A stretch of DNA of 64,000 bases from Natranaerovirga hydrolytica (GCF_004339095.1 NZ_SMGQ01000013.1:62001-126000), one strand, 5' to 3'. Positions 42,567 to 51,203 are shown, numbered from the stretch's first letter. Numbers and translations: made by a program. Notes: generated by a model from the sequence alone, not told the origin.

Positions 42567-44165
42567 ATGATGAGAAAATCAATTAAAATAAAATTTATAA
42601 TAAGCATTGCTATAACCTTTTTGATTTTGTTTGTATTCTTTACATATTGTATTGATACAAAAGTAAAAAGAAAAGTTCATTTGCTTAATACGGATCTTAC
42701 GACACAATTAATTGATGCAAGAGCCAACCAAATATCTAATTGGATCGAACAAAGAAAAATTGAATTAGAAATGATGTCCAATAATATATTAACCCACCAT
42801 ATGGATAAAGATCAGGCTTTAACGTATATCCATTCTATTTATGAGGATAAGAAAGATACATATCTTCAAATGGGTATTGTAACATATGGTGGTCATAAAG
42901 TAACAACGACTGGAGAAGAAGAACCCATTCATACCCAGTGTTTTTATAAAAATACGTTAAGAGAAAAAGCCACTTTTAAAATCAGTTATCCCATTGAAAA
43001 AGAGGGGTATTTAGTCGTAGGCATGTTATATACAGTGAGTGGCGTTAATCGGGAAATAGAATTTATTTATGTAGAAGTCCCGTTAGAAAAATTAATTAGA
43101 ATAACAGATAGAATTGATGTTTATGAAGGATTTGGAGAAATATTAATTAGAGACAATCCTTTATCGACCGATACCCCACGATACAATGAAATATCAGAAG
43201 AAAATCTAATGACCTTTGAAACCAATATTGCTGCTGCAAGAGGTTGGTCTCTTAGATATTATATTGATAAAAATAATCTTAATCAAATAAACGACTCAAT
43301 CAAAAGAACATTATTGTTTAATGAAATCATTAGATTAGGCTTGATTATAGTCATTATAACCATTCTTTTTGGCTCCATTCTGAATCCAATTAATAAGCTC
43401 AAGCTCTTAATGAAAAAAGTAGAATCGGGAGACTTAACAGTAAGATTTAGAAATAAAAGAGAAGATGAAATGGGCAGTTTGATTAACAGTTTTAACAATA
43501 TGGTTGGACAGTTAGAGCACTATAGTTTTCAAGAAAAAGAAATGAAACTTACAATTATGCAAGAGCAAATCAAGCCCCATTTTTTATACAATACACTAGA
43601 CACTATAAAATGGGTTGCGATGGAAGATGATTCAGAAGAAGTGATTCATCTGATTGATTCCCTAAGTACGTATTTTAGAATTGGTCTTAGTAGCGGTAGC
43701 AATTTTATTAGCCTAGATGAAGAACTAGAACATATTGATAGTTATTTGAGGATTCAAAAAGCAAGATTTGAAGAACGATTGGACTATACATTACAATATG
43801 ATGAGACATTAGTAGAGTATAAAGTACTGAGGGTTATCCTACAACCAATCGTGGAAAATGCAGTGATACATGGAATCAATGATACAGAAAAACAAGGAAA
43901 AATAGTAATAGAACTTAAGCAAGCCTCAGAAGACATCATGATTACAGTTAAAAACAATGCAGCCATATCAACAGACTTATTGAAAACAATTAATAAGGCA
44001 TTAAAACGAGATGAAAAAAATGAATTTATTAAAGGGTATGGACTGTATAGTGTGAATCATAGAATAAAACTAGAATACGGTAAACAATATGGCATAACCT
44101 TACAAGTTAAGAACCAGTGGACCATTGCGACGATAACCATACCAAAGATTAGAATGGAGCATTAA
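42567..44165 (+). CDS. YesM-type sensor histidine kinase
   Basis: A 532-residue kinase with a first membrane helix at about 9-28, an extracellular sensor region (about 30-248) and a second helix (about 252-275), then HAMP (VESGDLTVRFRNKREDEMG) and the YesM kinase core: QIKPHFLYNTLDTIKW with phospho-acceptor His338, then ENAVIHG and GYGLYSVNHRIKLEYG. A second ATG at 42570 is possible. It is 30 bases after the MATE gene and 1 base before its cognate regulator, so it may be part of the nik transcript. The signal is unknown; YesM kinases usually sense solutes or cell-envelope cues. Confidence 0.9.
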   Translation: MMRKSIKIKFIISIAITFLILFVFFTYCIDTKVKRKVHLLNTDLTTQLIDARANQISNWIEQRKIELEMMSNNILTHHMDKDQALTYIHSIYEDKKDTYLQMGIVTYGGHKVTTTGEEEPIHTQCFYKNTLREKATFKISYPIEKEGYLVVGMLYTVSGVNREIEFIYVEVPLEKLIRITDRIDVYEGFGEILIRDNPLSTDTPRYNEISEENLMTFETNIAAARGWSLRYYIDKNNLNQINDSIKRTLLFNEIIRLGLIIVIITILFGSILNPINKLKLLMKKVESGDLTVRFRNKREDEMGSLINSFNNMVGQLEHYSFQEKEMKLTIMQEQIKPHFLYNTLDTIKWVAMEDDSEEVIHLIDSLSTYFRIGLSSGSNFISLDEELEHIDSYLRIQKARFEERLDYTLQYDETLVEYKVLRVILQPIVENAVIHGINDTEKQGKIVIELKQASEDIMITVKNNAAISTDLLKTINKALKRDEKNEFIKGYGLYSVNHRIKLEYGKQYGITLQVKNQWTIATITIPKIRMEH

Positions 44166-44166
44166 T

Positions 44167-44907
44167 ATGATTAAAGTGCTTATTGTGGATGATGAACCTA
44201 AAATTAGAAATGGGCTGAAACAATGGATTAAACAAAGTGGTTATCCATTTCAAATTGTTGGACAAGCTAAAAATGGAAAAGAAGCCTTAGATTATATTGT
44301 AAAAGCCCAACCGGACTTTTTTCTTGTAGATATTAATATGCCGATGTTAAATGGACTGGATTTGATAAAAGAAATCAAACAAAACAATGAAAAAGCGATT
44401 GTGGTTATTGTGACAGGCTATGATAATTTTAAATACGCACATACAGCCATAAAATTAAAAGTAGATGATTATTTGTTAAAGCCCGTTTCAAAAAGTGAGT
44501 TTGATACAGTATTGAAAAGTGTTGTGGATCAATTAGGAAAAGACACAGAGAAGAAGGTTTTAGAGTGTAAACAGTACTCTTGTCTCATTAGAAATGTAAA
44601 AAATTATATTGAAAATCATTATGACAATTCTCAACTTAATTTGTCTGGTGTTGCAGAGTTGTTTGAAGTGAACAAAGTTTATTTGAGTAAATTAATGAAG
44701 CAAGAAATGGGGAAATCATTTATAGAGTATTTAACAGATGTACGATTACATAAAGCAAAAGGTATATTGGAAAGTGAGTTTCAAAGAATTACAATGTACA
44801 ATCTAGCAACAAAAGTGGGCTATACCTCCCAACATTATTTTAGTAGAGTCTTTAAAAAAACATTTGGAATGTCTCCAACAGAATACAGAGATAAAATAAA
44901 AATGTAA
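44167..44907 (+). CDS. YesN-type (AraC) response regulator
   Basis: A 246-residue regulator: receiver domain (residues 1-120; DDE at 8-10, Asp55 in FLVDINMPMLNG, Thr in IVTGYD, Lys in YLLKPVS) joined directly to an AraC-type double helix-turn-helix (about 145-244; LNLSGVAELFEVNKVYLSKLM and MYNLATKVGYTSQHYFSRVFKK, then FGMSPTEYR). The central helical linker of longer YesN proteins is missing. It lies directly after its kinase. The TGTGCA direct repeats before nikA (36048-36077) are a good candidate target, making this the probable activator of the nickel operon. Confidence 0.92.
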   Translation: MIKVLIVDDEPKIRNGLKQWIKQSGYPFQIVGQAKNGKEALDYIVKAQPDFFLVDINMPMLNGLDLIKEIKQNNEKAIVVIVTGYDNFKYAHTAIKLKVDDYLLKPVSKSEFDTVLKSVVDQLGKDTEKKVLECKQYSCLIRNVKNYIENHYDNSQLNLSGVAELFEVNKVYLSKLMKQEMGKSFIEYLTDVRLHKAKGILESEFQRITMYNLATKVGYTSQHYFSRVFKKTFGMSPTEYRDKIKM

Positions 44908-44933
44908 TCTAATCATTTGCTTACAAGAATTAA

Positions 44934-45123
44934 TTTTTTGAAAGTCGGGAATGCGTCCAGTTGGAGATGAATCGGAGAAAAACTTTTATGTAGGAATATG
45001 GGATACGCCAATATATCTGCAAACGGAAAAGTCCATTTGACGGAAAAATCATCTGTGGAAAGTGTGGAAAAGCGTATGGAATCTTTATGGAAAAAATAGT
45101 CCGAGGTATGTGTGGTAGTGTTT
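44934..45123 (+). pseudogene. serine recombinase remnant (zinc-ribbon region)
   Basis: One frame, interrupted by TAG stops, reads ESRECVQLEMNRRKTFM, stop, EYGIRQYICKRKSPFDG, KIICGKCGKAYG. The EMxRR helix followed by PFxGKIICGxCGxAYG is the hallmark of the zinc-ribbon part of large serine recombinases (resolvase/invertase type). The N-terminal catalytic domain is gone and the second half of the ribbon is lost. It marks the left side of an accessory region. Confidence 0.75.
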
Positions 45124-45271
45124 AGGAAGATATAAGAAAAAAGGTGTTAAGGCAATTAAGGAGTGGATTGATGAACAGTTAAAAGGCACCTTTGTAACTG
45201 TAATTTTGATTGGGAATGAAACTGCGGACAGAAAATATGTTCAGTATGAAATTAAGAAAAGCGCTGAATAA
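45122..45271 (+). pseudogene. TIR-like (MTH538/DUF1863) domain fragment
   Basis: The frame from about 45122 to the stop at 45269-45271 reads GVKAIKEWIDEQLKG, TFVTVILIGNETADRK, YVQYEIKKS. This is the core of the TIR-like DUF1863 domain, whose members include the ThsB proteins of the Thoeris anti-phage system. Only about 45 residues remain, with no start codon, so it is debris, not a working gene. Confidence 0.65.
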
Positions 45272-45298
45272 GGAAATGGTTTCTAAGGTATATTCATT

Positions 45299-45496
45299 CA
45301 TGATTTGGAGAATAGCAAAAATGGAACAAAGCAAAGAGATGGTAAGATTTCTTAATGAGTTAAATCAGTCATATGGAGACATACTTACTCTTAGATATTA
45401 TTACGATTTAACCATATCTGAAGTAGCAAATATGTTGAATATCCGAAAATAATGTAAATGTAAGAATTAATAGAGCAAAAAAAGCATTAAAGAAAA
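45299..45496 (+). pseudogene. ECF sigma factor C-terminal remnant
   Basis: MEQSKEMVRFLNELNQS and DILTLRYYYDLTISEVANMLNI repeat the region 4 of the intact sigma at 47670-48230 almost residue for residue. A small deletion after MLNI shifts the frame; the other frame continues ENNVNVRINRAKKALKK. Region 2 is missing. Confidence 0.8.
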
Positions 45497-45640
45497 CCTT
45501 GATAAATCAACGCTTTTGTAGATGGCTGAAAGTGTAATAAAAAAATAAATAAAAAAGTTATGAAAAAAGTGTAAGAATACACCTCTTTTTTAGGTTTATA
45601 TAGTATAGGCTTTAAAGGAGGTGTTCTATATTAAAATATA
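45497..45640 (+). repeat. duplicated segment matching 48905-49045
   Basis: Contains the last codons of an anti-sigma gene (ATGGCTGAAAGTGTAATAAA), the same AAAAAAGTGTAAGAA to CTCTTTTTTAGG hairpin, TTTATATAGT and AAAGGAGGTG as the interval between the intact anti-sigma gene and its DUF6147-like neighbour. Together with 45299-45496 it is a deletion derivative of a duplicated sigma/anti-sigma cassette. Confidence 0.8.
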
Positions 45641-45648
45641 TGAAGTAG

Positions 45649-45899
45649 TCAACTACCGTTTACGGAACGTTGGCCAACTGGGATTTAGGTAAATTTATTC
45701 CTGTTTCAATTAGTGGTGGTTATTATTACGGTGGATATCAAGGATAGTTGACAGATGAAGACGGATCTCAGTTTTATGTAAATCGTTCTTGCAGAGTAAC
45801 TGCAGCATCAAATATGTTTTATAATATGTCGAAAAATGTTTTCGGGGAATCAAAATTGTATGATGAAGCAGGAATAACCAATGTCTTGGGTATCTATTT
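45649..45899 (+). pseudogene. secreted C39-like cysteine peptidase remnant
   Basis: A frame with an in-frame TAG (45745-45747) reads YGTLANWDLGKFIPVSISGG, then DEDGSQFYVNRSC, RVTAASNMFYNMSK. The SC(G)VTAAxNMxYxMS pattern is the active-site helix of C39/papain-like peptidases of clostridia; Cys is present but the following Gly is Arg. The signal peptide, catalytic His region and end are missing. Confidence 0.5.
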
Positions 45900-46119
45900 G
45901 TCTTTTTGTTGCAAAATCGCCTGTTTCAAATGTTTTGCCACTTGAGCCTATAGTACCTGAACCACCTACTCCAACACGAAATATAGTAAATCTACCTTCA
46001 CCAAGTACATGATTCGCAGTAGTTGTAATTTTTTGATTCATACCATAAGTATATACTCCAGCTGCTAGTCGATCGGGATATTTTATAGGCGTCGGCAAAG
46101 TACGATTATAATTTTTCAT
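45850..46119 (-). CDS. possible gene fragment, unknown
   Basis: An 89-residue minus-strand frame, rich in Gly and Thr (GVGGSGTIGSSGKTF). There is no ribosome site before the ATG, and the frame stays open about 16 codons further upstream, so it looks like the truncated end of a longer gene. It overlaps the peptidase remnant on the other strand. No family recognised. Confidence 0.25.
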   Translation of the reverse strand: MKNYNRTLPTPIKYPDRLAAGVYTYGMNQKITTTANHVLGEGRFTIFRVGVGGSGTIGSSGKTFETGDFATKRQIDTQDIGYSCFIIQF

Positions 46120-46343
46120 TAATTTTTGGAAGTCAATGTAAAAATGAATATGGAAGTAGCAGATGTACAGCTAAAAAGCCTTAATAAGTTGTAATGATAA
46201 GAAGGTTTCGCCACAAATTTGTATACCTTTGTCAGGTGCTTTATGGCAAATAGAGGAAAAAGAAAAATGAACAGGAAAAAAGAGTACATACTCGAAGATA
46301 CAGGCTTTTCGAGAGTACTTATTTAAAATAAGGAGGAAGTTTT

Positions 46344-46796
46344 ATGGTTGATACTTTATTGAAACCACGTAATATTATTTTTGCTACAATTCTTTATTGT
46401 GCATTGCTATTTTCATCTCATGCGATATTTGCGGGTTCAGCATGGTCACCTGAAGGTTATTTTTCAGTCTATGGCTATAACTATTCCAATAAAAGTTTTA
46501 TTTCTACTTCAAGTTCTACGTATAATGGTTGGACATGGTTAGGGGCTTCAAATAAAATGCCACCGGCTGGTTACATGGGTGCTCAAACAAGAATATATAA
46601 CGATGCTAATGACGCATTAGTTGCTTCTTCAACAATGACTTATTCAACTCAAGATGCATGGAGTATGGGTTCTGACGGTTGTTTTAGATCGGTAAGTTTC
46701 GGATCGTACTACTCTAAAGGATTAACCAGAGTTTATAATGGCAACGGTTATGAGTCGTATAATTCATTTCAATCACCGACTCAAACTGTTAAATAG
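46344..46796 (+). CDS. small secreted protein, unknown (150 aa)
   Basis: A 150-residue protein with a clear Sec signal peptide (hydrophobic core about residues 11-28, likely cleavage after IFA-G around 31). The mature part of about 120 residues is rich in Ser, Tyr, Gly, Trp and Asn, with a single Cys, and looks like a compact beta-rich extracellular domain. No family recognised. AAGGAGG stands 8 bases upstream and a hairpin (46283-46320) precedes it. It lies 8 bases before another secreted-protein gene, so the two probably act together. A secreted antibacterial or surface protein is possible but not shown. Confidence 0.7.
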   Translation: MVDTLLKPRNIIFATILYCALLFSSHAIFAGSAWSPEGYFSVYGYNYSNKSFISTSSSTYNGWTWLGASNKMPPAGYMGAQTRIYNDANDALVASSTMTYSTQDAWSMGSDGCFRSVSFGSYYSKGLTRVYNGNGYESYNSFQSPTQTVK

Positions 46797-46804
46797 GAGG
46801 GCTA

Positions 46805-47266
46805 ATGATTATGAAAAATAAAATTTTAAGAATAGTTGGTATATATTCTATACTTTTTACTATTTGTACATCAAGTTTCGTAGTGTTTGCGTCTGCTATA
46901 CATTACCGCAATGAAGGTGAAAAAACAGCACCAACGTATCCAATAAACGCAAATAATGAAACATATGGTTCGTTGGCAGATGCTATATCCGAAGATACTG
47001 AACCTGATTTGGTTTTAGTGCAACTTGCGGATGGTACTTTAGGTTATGTAAGAAATGAGGATTTAACAGGAGAAGTTCCTAATAATCCTGAAGAAGCGGT
47101 AGCTATGCAAATAGAAAAAGAAAATCGTATACAGAGAGCTAGAGGTTTGAAAATAGGGGAAACAATAAATGTTTATGATGTAAATGGTGAGATTATCTTA
47201 GGAGAATTTTTCATCTTTGATGAACTCCCAGCATTAATTAATGAAACTCCCCTTGAAAGTAAATAA
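46805..47266 (+). CDS. small secreted protein with Glu/Asp-rich repeat-like region
   Basis: A 153-residue protein with a signal peptide (about residues 1-29, cleavage near VFA-S). The mature N-terminus has ETYGSLADAISEDTEPDLVLVQL, DGTLGYVRNEDL and GEVPNNPEEA, a pattern I have seen in short secreted Firmicutes proteins of unknown function; the end has VYDVNGEIILGEF. ATG 46811 is an alternative start with better spacing from TAGGAGG (46794-46800). It is followed by a strong terminator, closing a two-gene operon with the preceding secreted protein. Confidence 0.7.
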   Translation: MIMKNKILRIVGIYSILFTICTSSFVVFASAIHYRNEGEKTAPTYPINANNETYGSLADAISEDTEPDLVLVQLADGTLGYVRNEDLTGEVPNNPEEAVAMQIEKENRIQRARGLKIGETINVYDVNGEIILGEFFIFDELPALINETPLESK

Positions 47267-47333
47267 ATGTGTATCAAAAGCGTGGATTTATGTCATATAC
47301 GGTTTTAGTATGCTTCATATAATAATAGTTAAC

Positions 47334-47368
47334 AAAAGACGGATAGGCACCTACTATCCGTCTTTTTG
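47334..47368 (+). terminator. terminator of the secreted-protein pair
   Basis: AAAAGACGGATAG (47334-47346) pairs with CTATCCGTCTTTTT (47354-47367). Perfect stem with a T-run. Confidence 0.92.
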
Positions 47369-47408
47369 TGAATGAGGAAATATGAAATAAAAAATAGAGG
47401 GTGTATTT

Positions 47409-47504
47409 ATGTTATTATTCCAAAAGATGATTGAGAAGTTAGTTATTTTTGATAATAAAATGATTGTTATTAATTTACTAGATAGGGCAGAAGTTGAATG
47501 TTAA
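47409..47504 (+). pseudogene. 31-codon remnant resembling a recombinase C-terminus
   Basis: ATG 47409, preceded by GAGGG, encodes MLLFQKMIEKLVIFDNKM and a short acidic end. The pattern (FxxxIEKxxxFDxKxxIxxLD) resembles the last beta-hairpin of serine recombinases. It could be the right-hand scrap matching the recombinase fragment at 44934-45123. The rest of 47369-47669 shows no gene. Confidence 0.4.
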
Positions 47505-47669
47505 ATTGAATAAAGAGTTAATTGCTTGCAATACAACTCAAGTGCAAATAACTTTAGTCGTATTTTTTATTTTTTTATAGAATTATAAAACAATTATTGT
47601 TATAATTTATATATAAAATAGTTTGAGTAAAAAATCAAATAAAGTAAGAAAATAAAGGGGGAGATAATA

Positions 47670-48230
47670 ATGATAACATTTTTACTGACAATAGAAGATA
47701 TAAATCTAAGAAGTAAATTAGAAGAAATCTATTTATGCTATCATAAAGAATTGTTTATTACAGCATATAGCATATTAAAAGACTATCATGAAGCAGAAGA
47801 CGTGGTTCAAACTACCATTATTAAGGTGTCGAACAACATCGATAAAATATCAGAGGTTAAGTGTAAGAAAACACGTGCTTATTTAGTTATTATAGTAAGG
47901 AATCTTTGCTATGATATATACAATCGAAAAAAAGGAATCACTACAATTGCTATAGATGAAATAAGTAATATATTTACTGATGATGTAAATTTTGTTGATA
48001 ATCTAATAAAGATGGAACAAAGTAAAGAGATGTTAGGGTTTCTTAATGAGTTAAACCAGGATTATACAGATATTCTTACGCTTAAATATTATTATGAGTT
48101 AACAATATCTGAAATAGCAGAAATGTTAAATATAACTGAAAATAATGTGAGTGTAAAAATCAATAGAGCTAAAAAAGCATTAAAGGATGTTATTCAAAAA
48201 GGAGGTGCTTTATGTGAAAGAACAGTCTGA
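47670..48230 (+). CDS. ECF-type RNA polymerase sigma factor
   Basis: A 186-residue sigma factor with region 2 (about residues 20-95: YHKELFITAYSILKDYHEAEDVVQTTIIKV) and region 4 (about 125-180: DILTLKYYYELTISEIAEMLNITENNVSVKINRAKKAL). GGGGGAG-type ribosome site upstream. Its stop overlaps the start of a membrane anti-sigma gene by 17 bases, the standard arrangement. It probably directs RNA polymerase to its own operon and to nearby secreted-protein genes when released at the membrane. A shortened second copy lies at 45299-45496. Confidence 0.9.
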   Translation: MITFLLTIEDINLRSKLEEIYLCYHKELFITAYSILKDYHEAEDVVQTTIIKVSNNIDKISEVKCKKTRAYLVIIVRNLCYDIYNRKKGITTIAIDEISNIFTDDVNFVDNLIKMEQSKEMLGFLNELNQDYTDILTLKYYYELTISEIAEMLNITENNVSVKINRAKKALKDVIQKGGALCERTV

Positions 48231-48957
48231 AATGGAAAAAGAGCGATTAGAAAAACTTGAAGACGTATTTTTATATAATATGGGTTATGAAAATATAAGT
48301 AATGTATGTTGTGAAACGGAGCAACTACTAAAAGAATATAAAAATATTAAAGTGCCAGAAAGCCTCAATAATTGGTTTGTGGACTTTAACAAAAAACAAG
48401 AGAATAAAATTAAGTATGAAAAATTACGAACGCAAATTAAACATTTTGGCAAACAAATTGCTATATTTCTAGTTATTATAACTATTATATTTTCAGCAGT
48501 AACAGTTAGTGTAGAGGCTTTTAGAATTCGCTTTTTTAATATGGTTATTGAAACAACTAAGCAATTTACTGCTGTAAACCATAAAGAAAGTTTAAATTAT
48601 GAGTATATAAATGAATTGCCTTCAAATTGGGATGATTTTTATGGTCCTATAGTAATACCTGAAGGTTATCAGTTGCTAAGAGCATTTGATGTTAATAATA
48701 CTAAATACATTATTTTCAAGGATATTTATGAGAATGAATTAAGATTTTTACAAGGAAATTTATCTGCAGATTATCAACTAGATTCTGAAGATGGAAAAGT
48801 AATGGAAGTAGATATTAATGGTAATAAAGGTATAATTATTGAAAAAGATGAAGTGAAAATCATTAATTGGAATGATAATAATAATAGTTTCTATATTCAA
48901 GGAAATCTTGGCAAATCAACACTTTTAGAGATGGCAGAAAGTGTAATAAAAAAATAA
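48214..48957 (+). CDS. membrane anti-sigma factor (DUF4367-like)
   Basis: A 247-residue single-pass membrane protein. The start is GTG 48214 with GGAGGTG (48201-48207). The N-terminal cytoplasmic part (about 1-75) would hold the sigma factor; one membrane helix follows (about 77-99: IAIFLVIITIIFSAVTVSVEAF); the extracellular part (about 100-247) has PIVIPEGYQLLRAF and ends LLEMAESVIKK, resembling DUF4367 sensor domains. It should sequester the sigma factor encoded just upstream until an envelope signal is received. The end of this gene is duplicated at 45497-45640. Confidence 0.82.
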   Translation: MKEQSEMEKERLEKLEDVFLYNMGYENISNVCCETEQLLKEYKNIKVPESLNNWFVDFNKKQENKIKYEKLRTQIKHFGKQIAIFLVIITIIFSAVTVSVEAFRIRFFNMVIETTKQFTAVNHKESLNYEYINELPSNWDDFYGPIVIPEGYQLLRAFDVNNTKYIIFKDIYENELRFLQGNLSADYQLDSEDGKVMEVDINGNKGIIIEKDEVKIINWNDNNNSFYIQGNLGKSTLLEMAESVIKK

Positions 48958-49038
48958 TTAAAAAGTTTTGAAAAAAGTGTAAGAAAATACCTCTTTTTTA
49001 GGTTTATATAGTGTAGGCTTGAAAGGAGGTTTTTATAT

Positions 49039-49473
49039 TTGAAAAAGAAACATATTTTATTGTATATGTACATTGCTTTTGCACTATCAACAATGCCTAT
49101 TTATGCGAGGAGTGATAGTGGTTTTGATTCATCAAAAAACATTGATTTAATACAACCATATTTTACGAATATTAATGTATTTTATAATGATTTTAATATT
49201 ACCAATCAAGGAAAAGCAATGTTAACATCTATAGTAGACGCAAGAAATGTAGATAGAATAAGAATTGAAATCTATTTGCAAAGATATCAAAACGGTAGAT
49301 GGAACACAGTAAAAAGCTGGGAAACTAATCAAAATGGAACTTTAGCAACACTAGGTGAAAACTGGTATGTAGCAAGTGGGTATCAGTATAGGATGCTATC
49401 ATATGCGTATGTGTATAAAGATGGCATCATAGTGGATAGTACAATGTTTAGTAGTACAACTATAATTTATTAA
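49039..49473 (+). CDS. small secreted protein (DUF6147-like)
   Basis: A 144-residue protein starting at TTG 49039 with AAAGGAGGT (49022-49030). It has a signal peptide (about 1-23, cleavage near IYARS) and a mature domain with IQPYFTNINVFYNDFNITNQGKA, IEIYLQRYQNGRWNTVKSWE and YRMLSYAYVYKDGIIVD, which resembles the DUF6147 family of clostridial secreted proteins found after sigma/anti-sigma pairs. A terminator-like hairpin in the gap (about 48971-49002) may limit read-through. A copy of its leader precedes the degraded C39-like gene at 45640. Confidence 0.7.
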   Translation: MKKKHILLYMYIAFALSTMPIYARSDSGFDSSKNIDLIQPYFTNINVFYNDFNITNQGKAMLTSIVDARNVDRIRIEIYLQRYQNGRWNTVKSWETNQNGTLATLGENWYVASGYQYRMLSYAYVYKDGIIVDSTMFSSTTIIY

Positions 49474-49503
49474 AATACTAGGTAGTGTTAAACTTTAACT
49501 AAA

Positions 49504-49826
49504 AAGAAACAAAGTGGATCAGTTGATGCTGCTTTAATACAGAATGAGCAAACATTAAATACATTTAAATATTCTAATAAAGTTCCCGATGGAAAAATAA
49601 CTGATACAAGCTACTCAGGCACTTTTGGGGAATTAGGTTTACTAAACTTATTAGGACAGATATAACAACGAGTACAAGTGGAAATAGCGGAGGCCCAGTT
49701 ATTACATCTTATTCAAGTAACTACGCTATTATAGGTATTATTAAGGGGCGCACTAGCGGTAATTTGGTTTATACAAATATGCAAGAAATAAAAGATGCTT
49801 TTGACTTAAATGTTCTCAAACCGTAA
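49504..49826 (+). pseudogene. trypsin-like serine protease remnant
   Basis: One frame reads KQSGSVDAALIQNEQ and GTFGELGLLNL before a stop; after a frameshift near 49660 another frame reads TSTSGNSGGPVITSYSSNYA, IIGIIKGRTSGNLVYTN. GNSGGPV is the active-site serine motif of chymotrypsin-fold (alpha-lytic/streptogrisin-like) proteases. The start and catalytic His region are gone, so it is a frameshifted C-terminal fragment. Confidence 0.7.
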
Positions 49827-49886
49827 AATAAATAGATTATATTTTGTGAGGACGATCATTTGTTCCTTAAAGCTAAGGAGGTGTCT

Positions 49887-50320
49887 ATGAAAAAGTCATA
49901 TATTATAATTATATTAGTTACTTGTATTTCGATACTAGCATTATTTGCAGTAAAACATTTTTATCATAAGCACAACGTTGAACTATCTATTGCAGGAGAT
50001 GGTGATGTGAAGATTTGCATACAGGATGACATATTATTAAAATCTACTGAAGCATTACTAATAACTATTAAAAATGTAAACAAAGAGACAATGGCATTCG
50101 GATTAGATTATGAAATACAAATTAAAAATAATGGTACATGGTTACAATATTATAAGCCAGAAAATATAGATGATCCTCTAATTTCTTTAAGTAAAGGTGA
50201 GAGTTATGAAAAAAAATTCATTTGGATGACAGTATGAATCTCAAGGTTAATGAAACATATAGGATAATAAAAATTATAAATAATAAAACATATACTTCAA
50301 ATGAATTCTTTTTAAAGTAA
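49887..50320 (+). pseudogene. frameshifted secreted bacterial Ig-like protein
   Basis: From ATG 49887 (AAGGAGGTG upstream) a signal-anchor MKKSYIIIILVTCISILALFA is followed by an immunoglobulin-like domain (LLITIKNVNKETMAFGLDYEIQIKNNGTWLQYY). The frame stops at 50235-50237, but the -1 frame from 50234 continues MNLKVNETYRIIKIINN to EFFLK and TAA 50318, which is the expected last strands (GxYRIVK, EF). A single-base change would restore about 144 residues. It is either a recent pseudogene or a sequencing error. Confidence 0.6.
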
Positions 50321-50356
50321 AAATAAATGTCTATTTTATAGTATTCCCCAAAACAT

Positions 50357-50594
50357 CCAACGCCAGAAGAGGAGATTGTACTAATTTTGTTTCACAATGT
50401 ATGCATGAGGGTGGAGGAATTGTACAACACGTAGGACCAAAGCTTACTGATCATAATTGTATTATAAAAACTCAGGTGATAGATCAAGTTCTTGGACTGG
50501 AGCTCAACAGTTGTATAACTATCTTTCAAGTAATAACTCCAGAATAAATGCTATACAAATTCAAAAATCCCATTTGAGAACGGGAGATAGGTAA
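50357..50594 (+). pseudogene. secreted amidase-domain (Amidase_6-like) remnant
   Basis: The frame NARRGDCTNFVSQCMHEGGG is the catalytic-Cys motif of the putative amidase domain (DCxNFxSQ). After HDN-like text a 1-base loss shifts the frame; the next frame reads YKNSGDRSSSWTGAQQLYNYL and ends RTGDR, TAA 50592-50594. There is no start codon or signal peptide. Confidence 0.65.
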
Positions 50595-50610
50595 TCAATA
50601 AGGAGATTAA

Positions 50611-51038
50611 TTGAAGATTATGTATAAAAAAATAAAGTTGTTATTAATTCTTATTACAATAATTATAATAAGTGCAGGTTGTAGTATAGAAAAAGGAGTA
50701 GATAGTAATACAGAAATTACTGTATTAGAAGAAAGTGATGAAGTGAGAAAGGAAGAATCAGATAGAGTAAAAGAAGCAAAAGAAGTTATTTATAATTATT
50801 TTGAGGCAGAGAAGGAACGGAATTGGGAAGAAATTATAAAAAATAGTCAAGTAAGAGAGGATGGTTATGAAGAACATCCTTTTGATTGGTATAAAAATCC
50901 ATATGAAACGATTGAATTAAAGCGTATTGGATGGCTAATCCAGATGCTAGCCGTTTTGCAAGCGAATTTTTTCTAGATAAAGAAACGGAAGATTCGCCAT
51001 GGAGAATTATTATGGGATATCCTAGGTATTGTAATTAA
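50611..51038 (+). pseudogene. frameshifted lipoprotein, unknown
   Basis: TTG 50611 (or ATG 50620) follows AAGGAGAT and encodes a lipoprotein signal with lipobox ISAGC, a Glu/Lys-rich linker and a DUF4878-like NTF2-type start (VIYNYFEAEKERNWEEII). The frame stops at 50974-50976 after 121 residues; the +1 frame from about 50930 continues WMANPDASRFASEFFLDKET to TAA 51036. It may have been a longer lipoprotein before a frameshift. Confidence 0.55.
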
Positions 51039-51051
51039 AGTAGTATTTAAA

Positions 51052-51165
51052 AGACGATCTGATTGGTATTATTGGGCGCATTATGGCTGGGGTCCAGCGT
51101 ATAACAACATAACGATACATGATTCAATCTCCACTATGTTAAAAGGAGCAGCCGTATATTATTAA
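51052..51165 (+). pseudogene. C-terminal fragment of a secreted protein
   Basis: The frame RRSDWYYWAHYGWGPAYNNI ending KGAAVYY, TAA 51163, is aromatic-rich and protein-like but has no start or ribosome site. Family not recognised. Confidence 0.35.
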
Positions 51166-51203
51166 AAACACGATAAGATAAGCATTTCAGGTCATGACTT
51201 CAG

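Noticed and set aside
48971-49002. Firm terminator between the anti-sigma and DUF6147-like genes
   Set aside because: The stem is short (AAAAAAG with CTTTTTT) and its pairing is mostly A-T, so it is mentioned only as possible.
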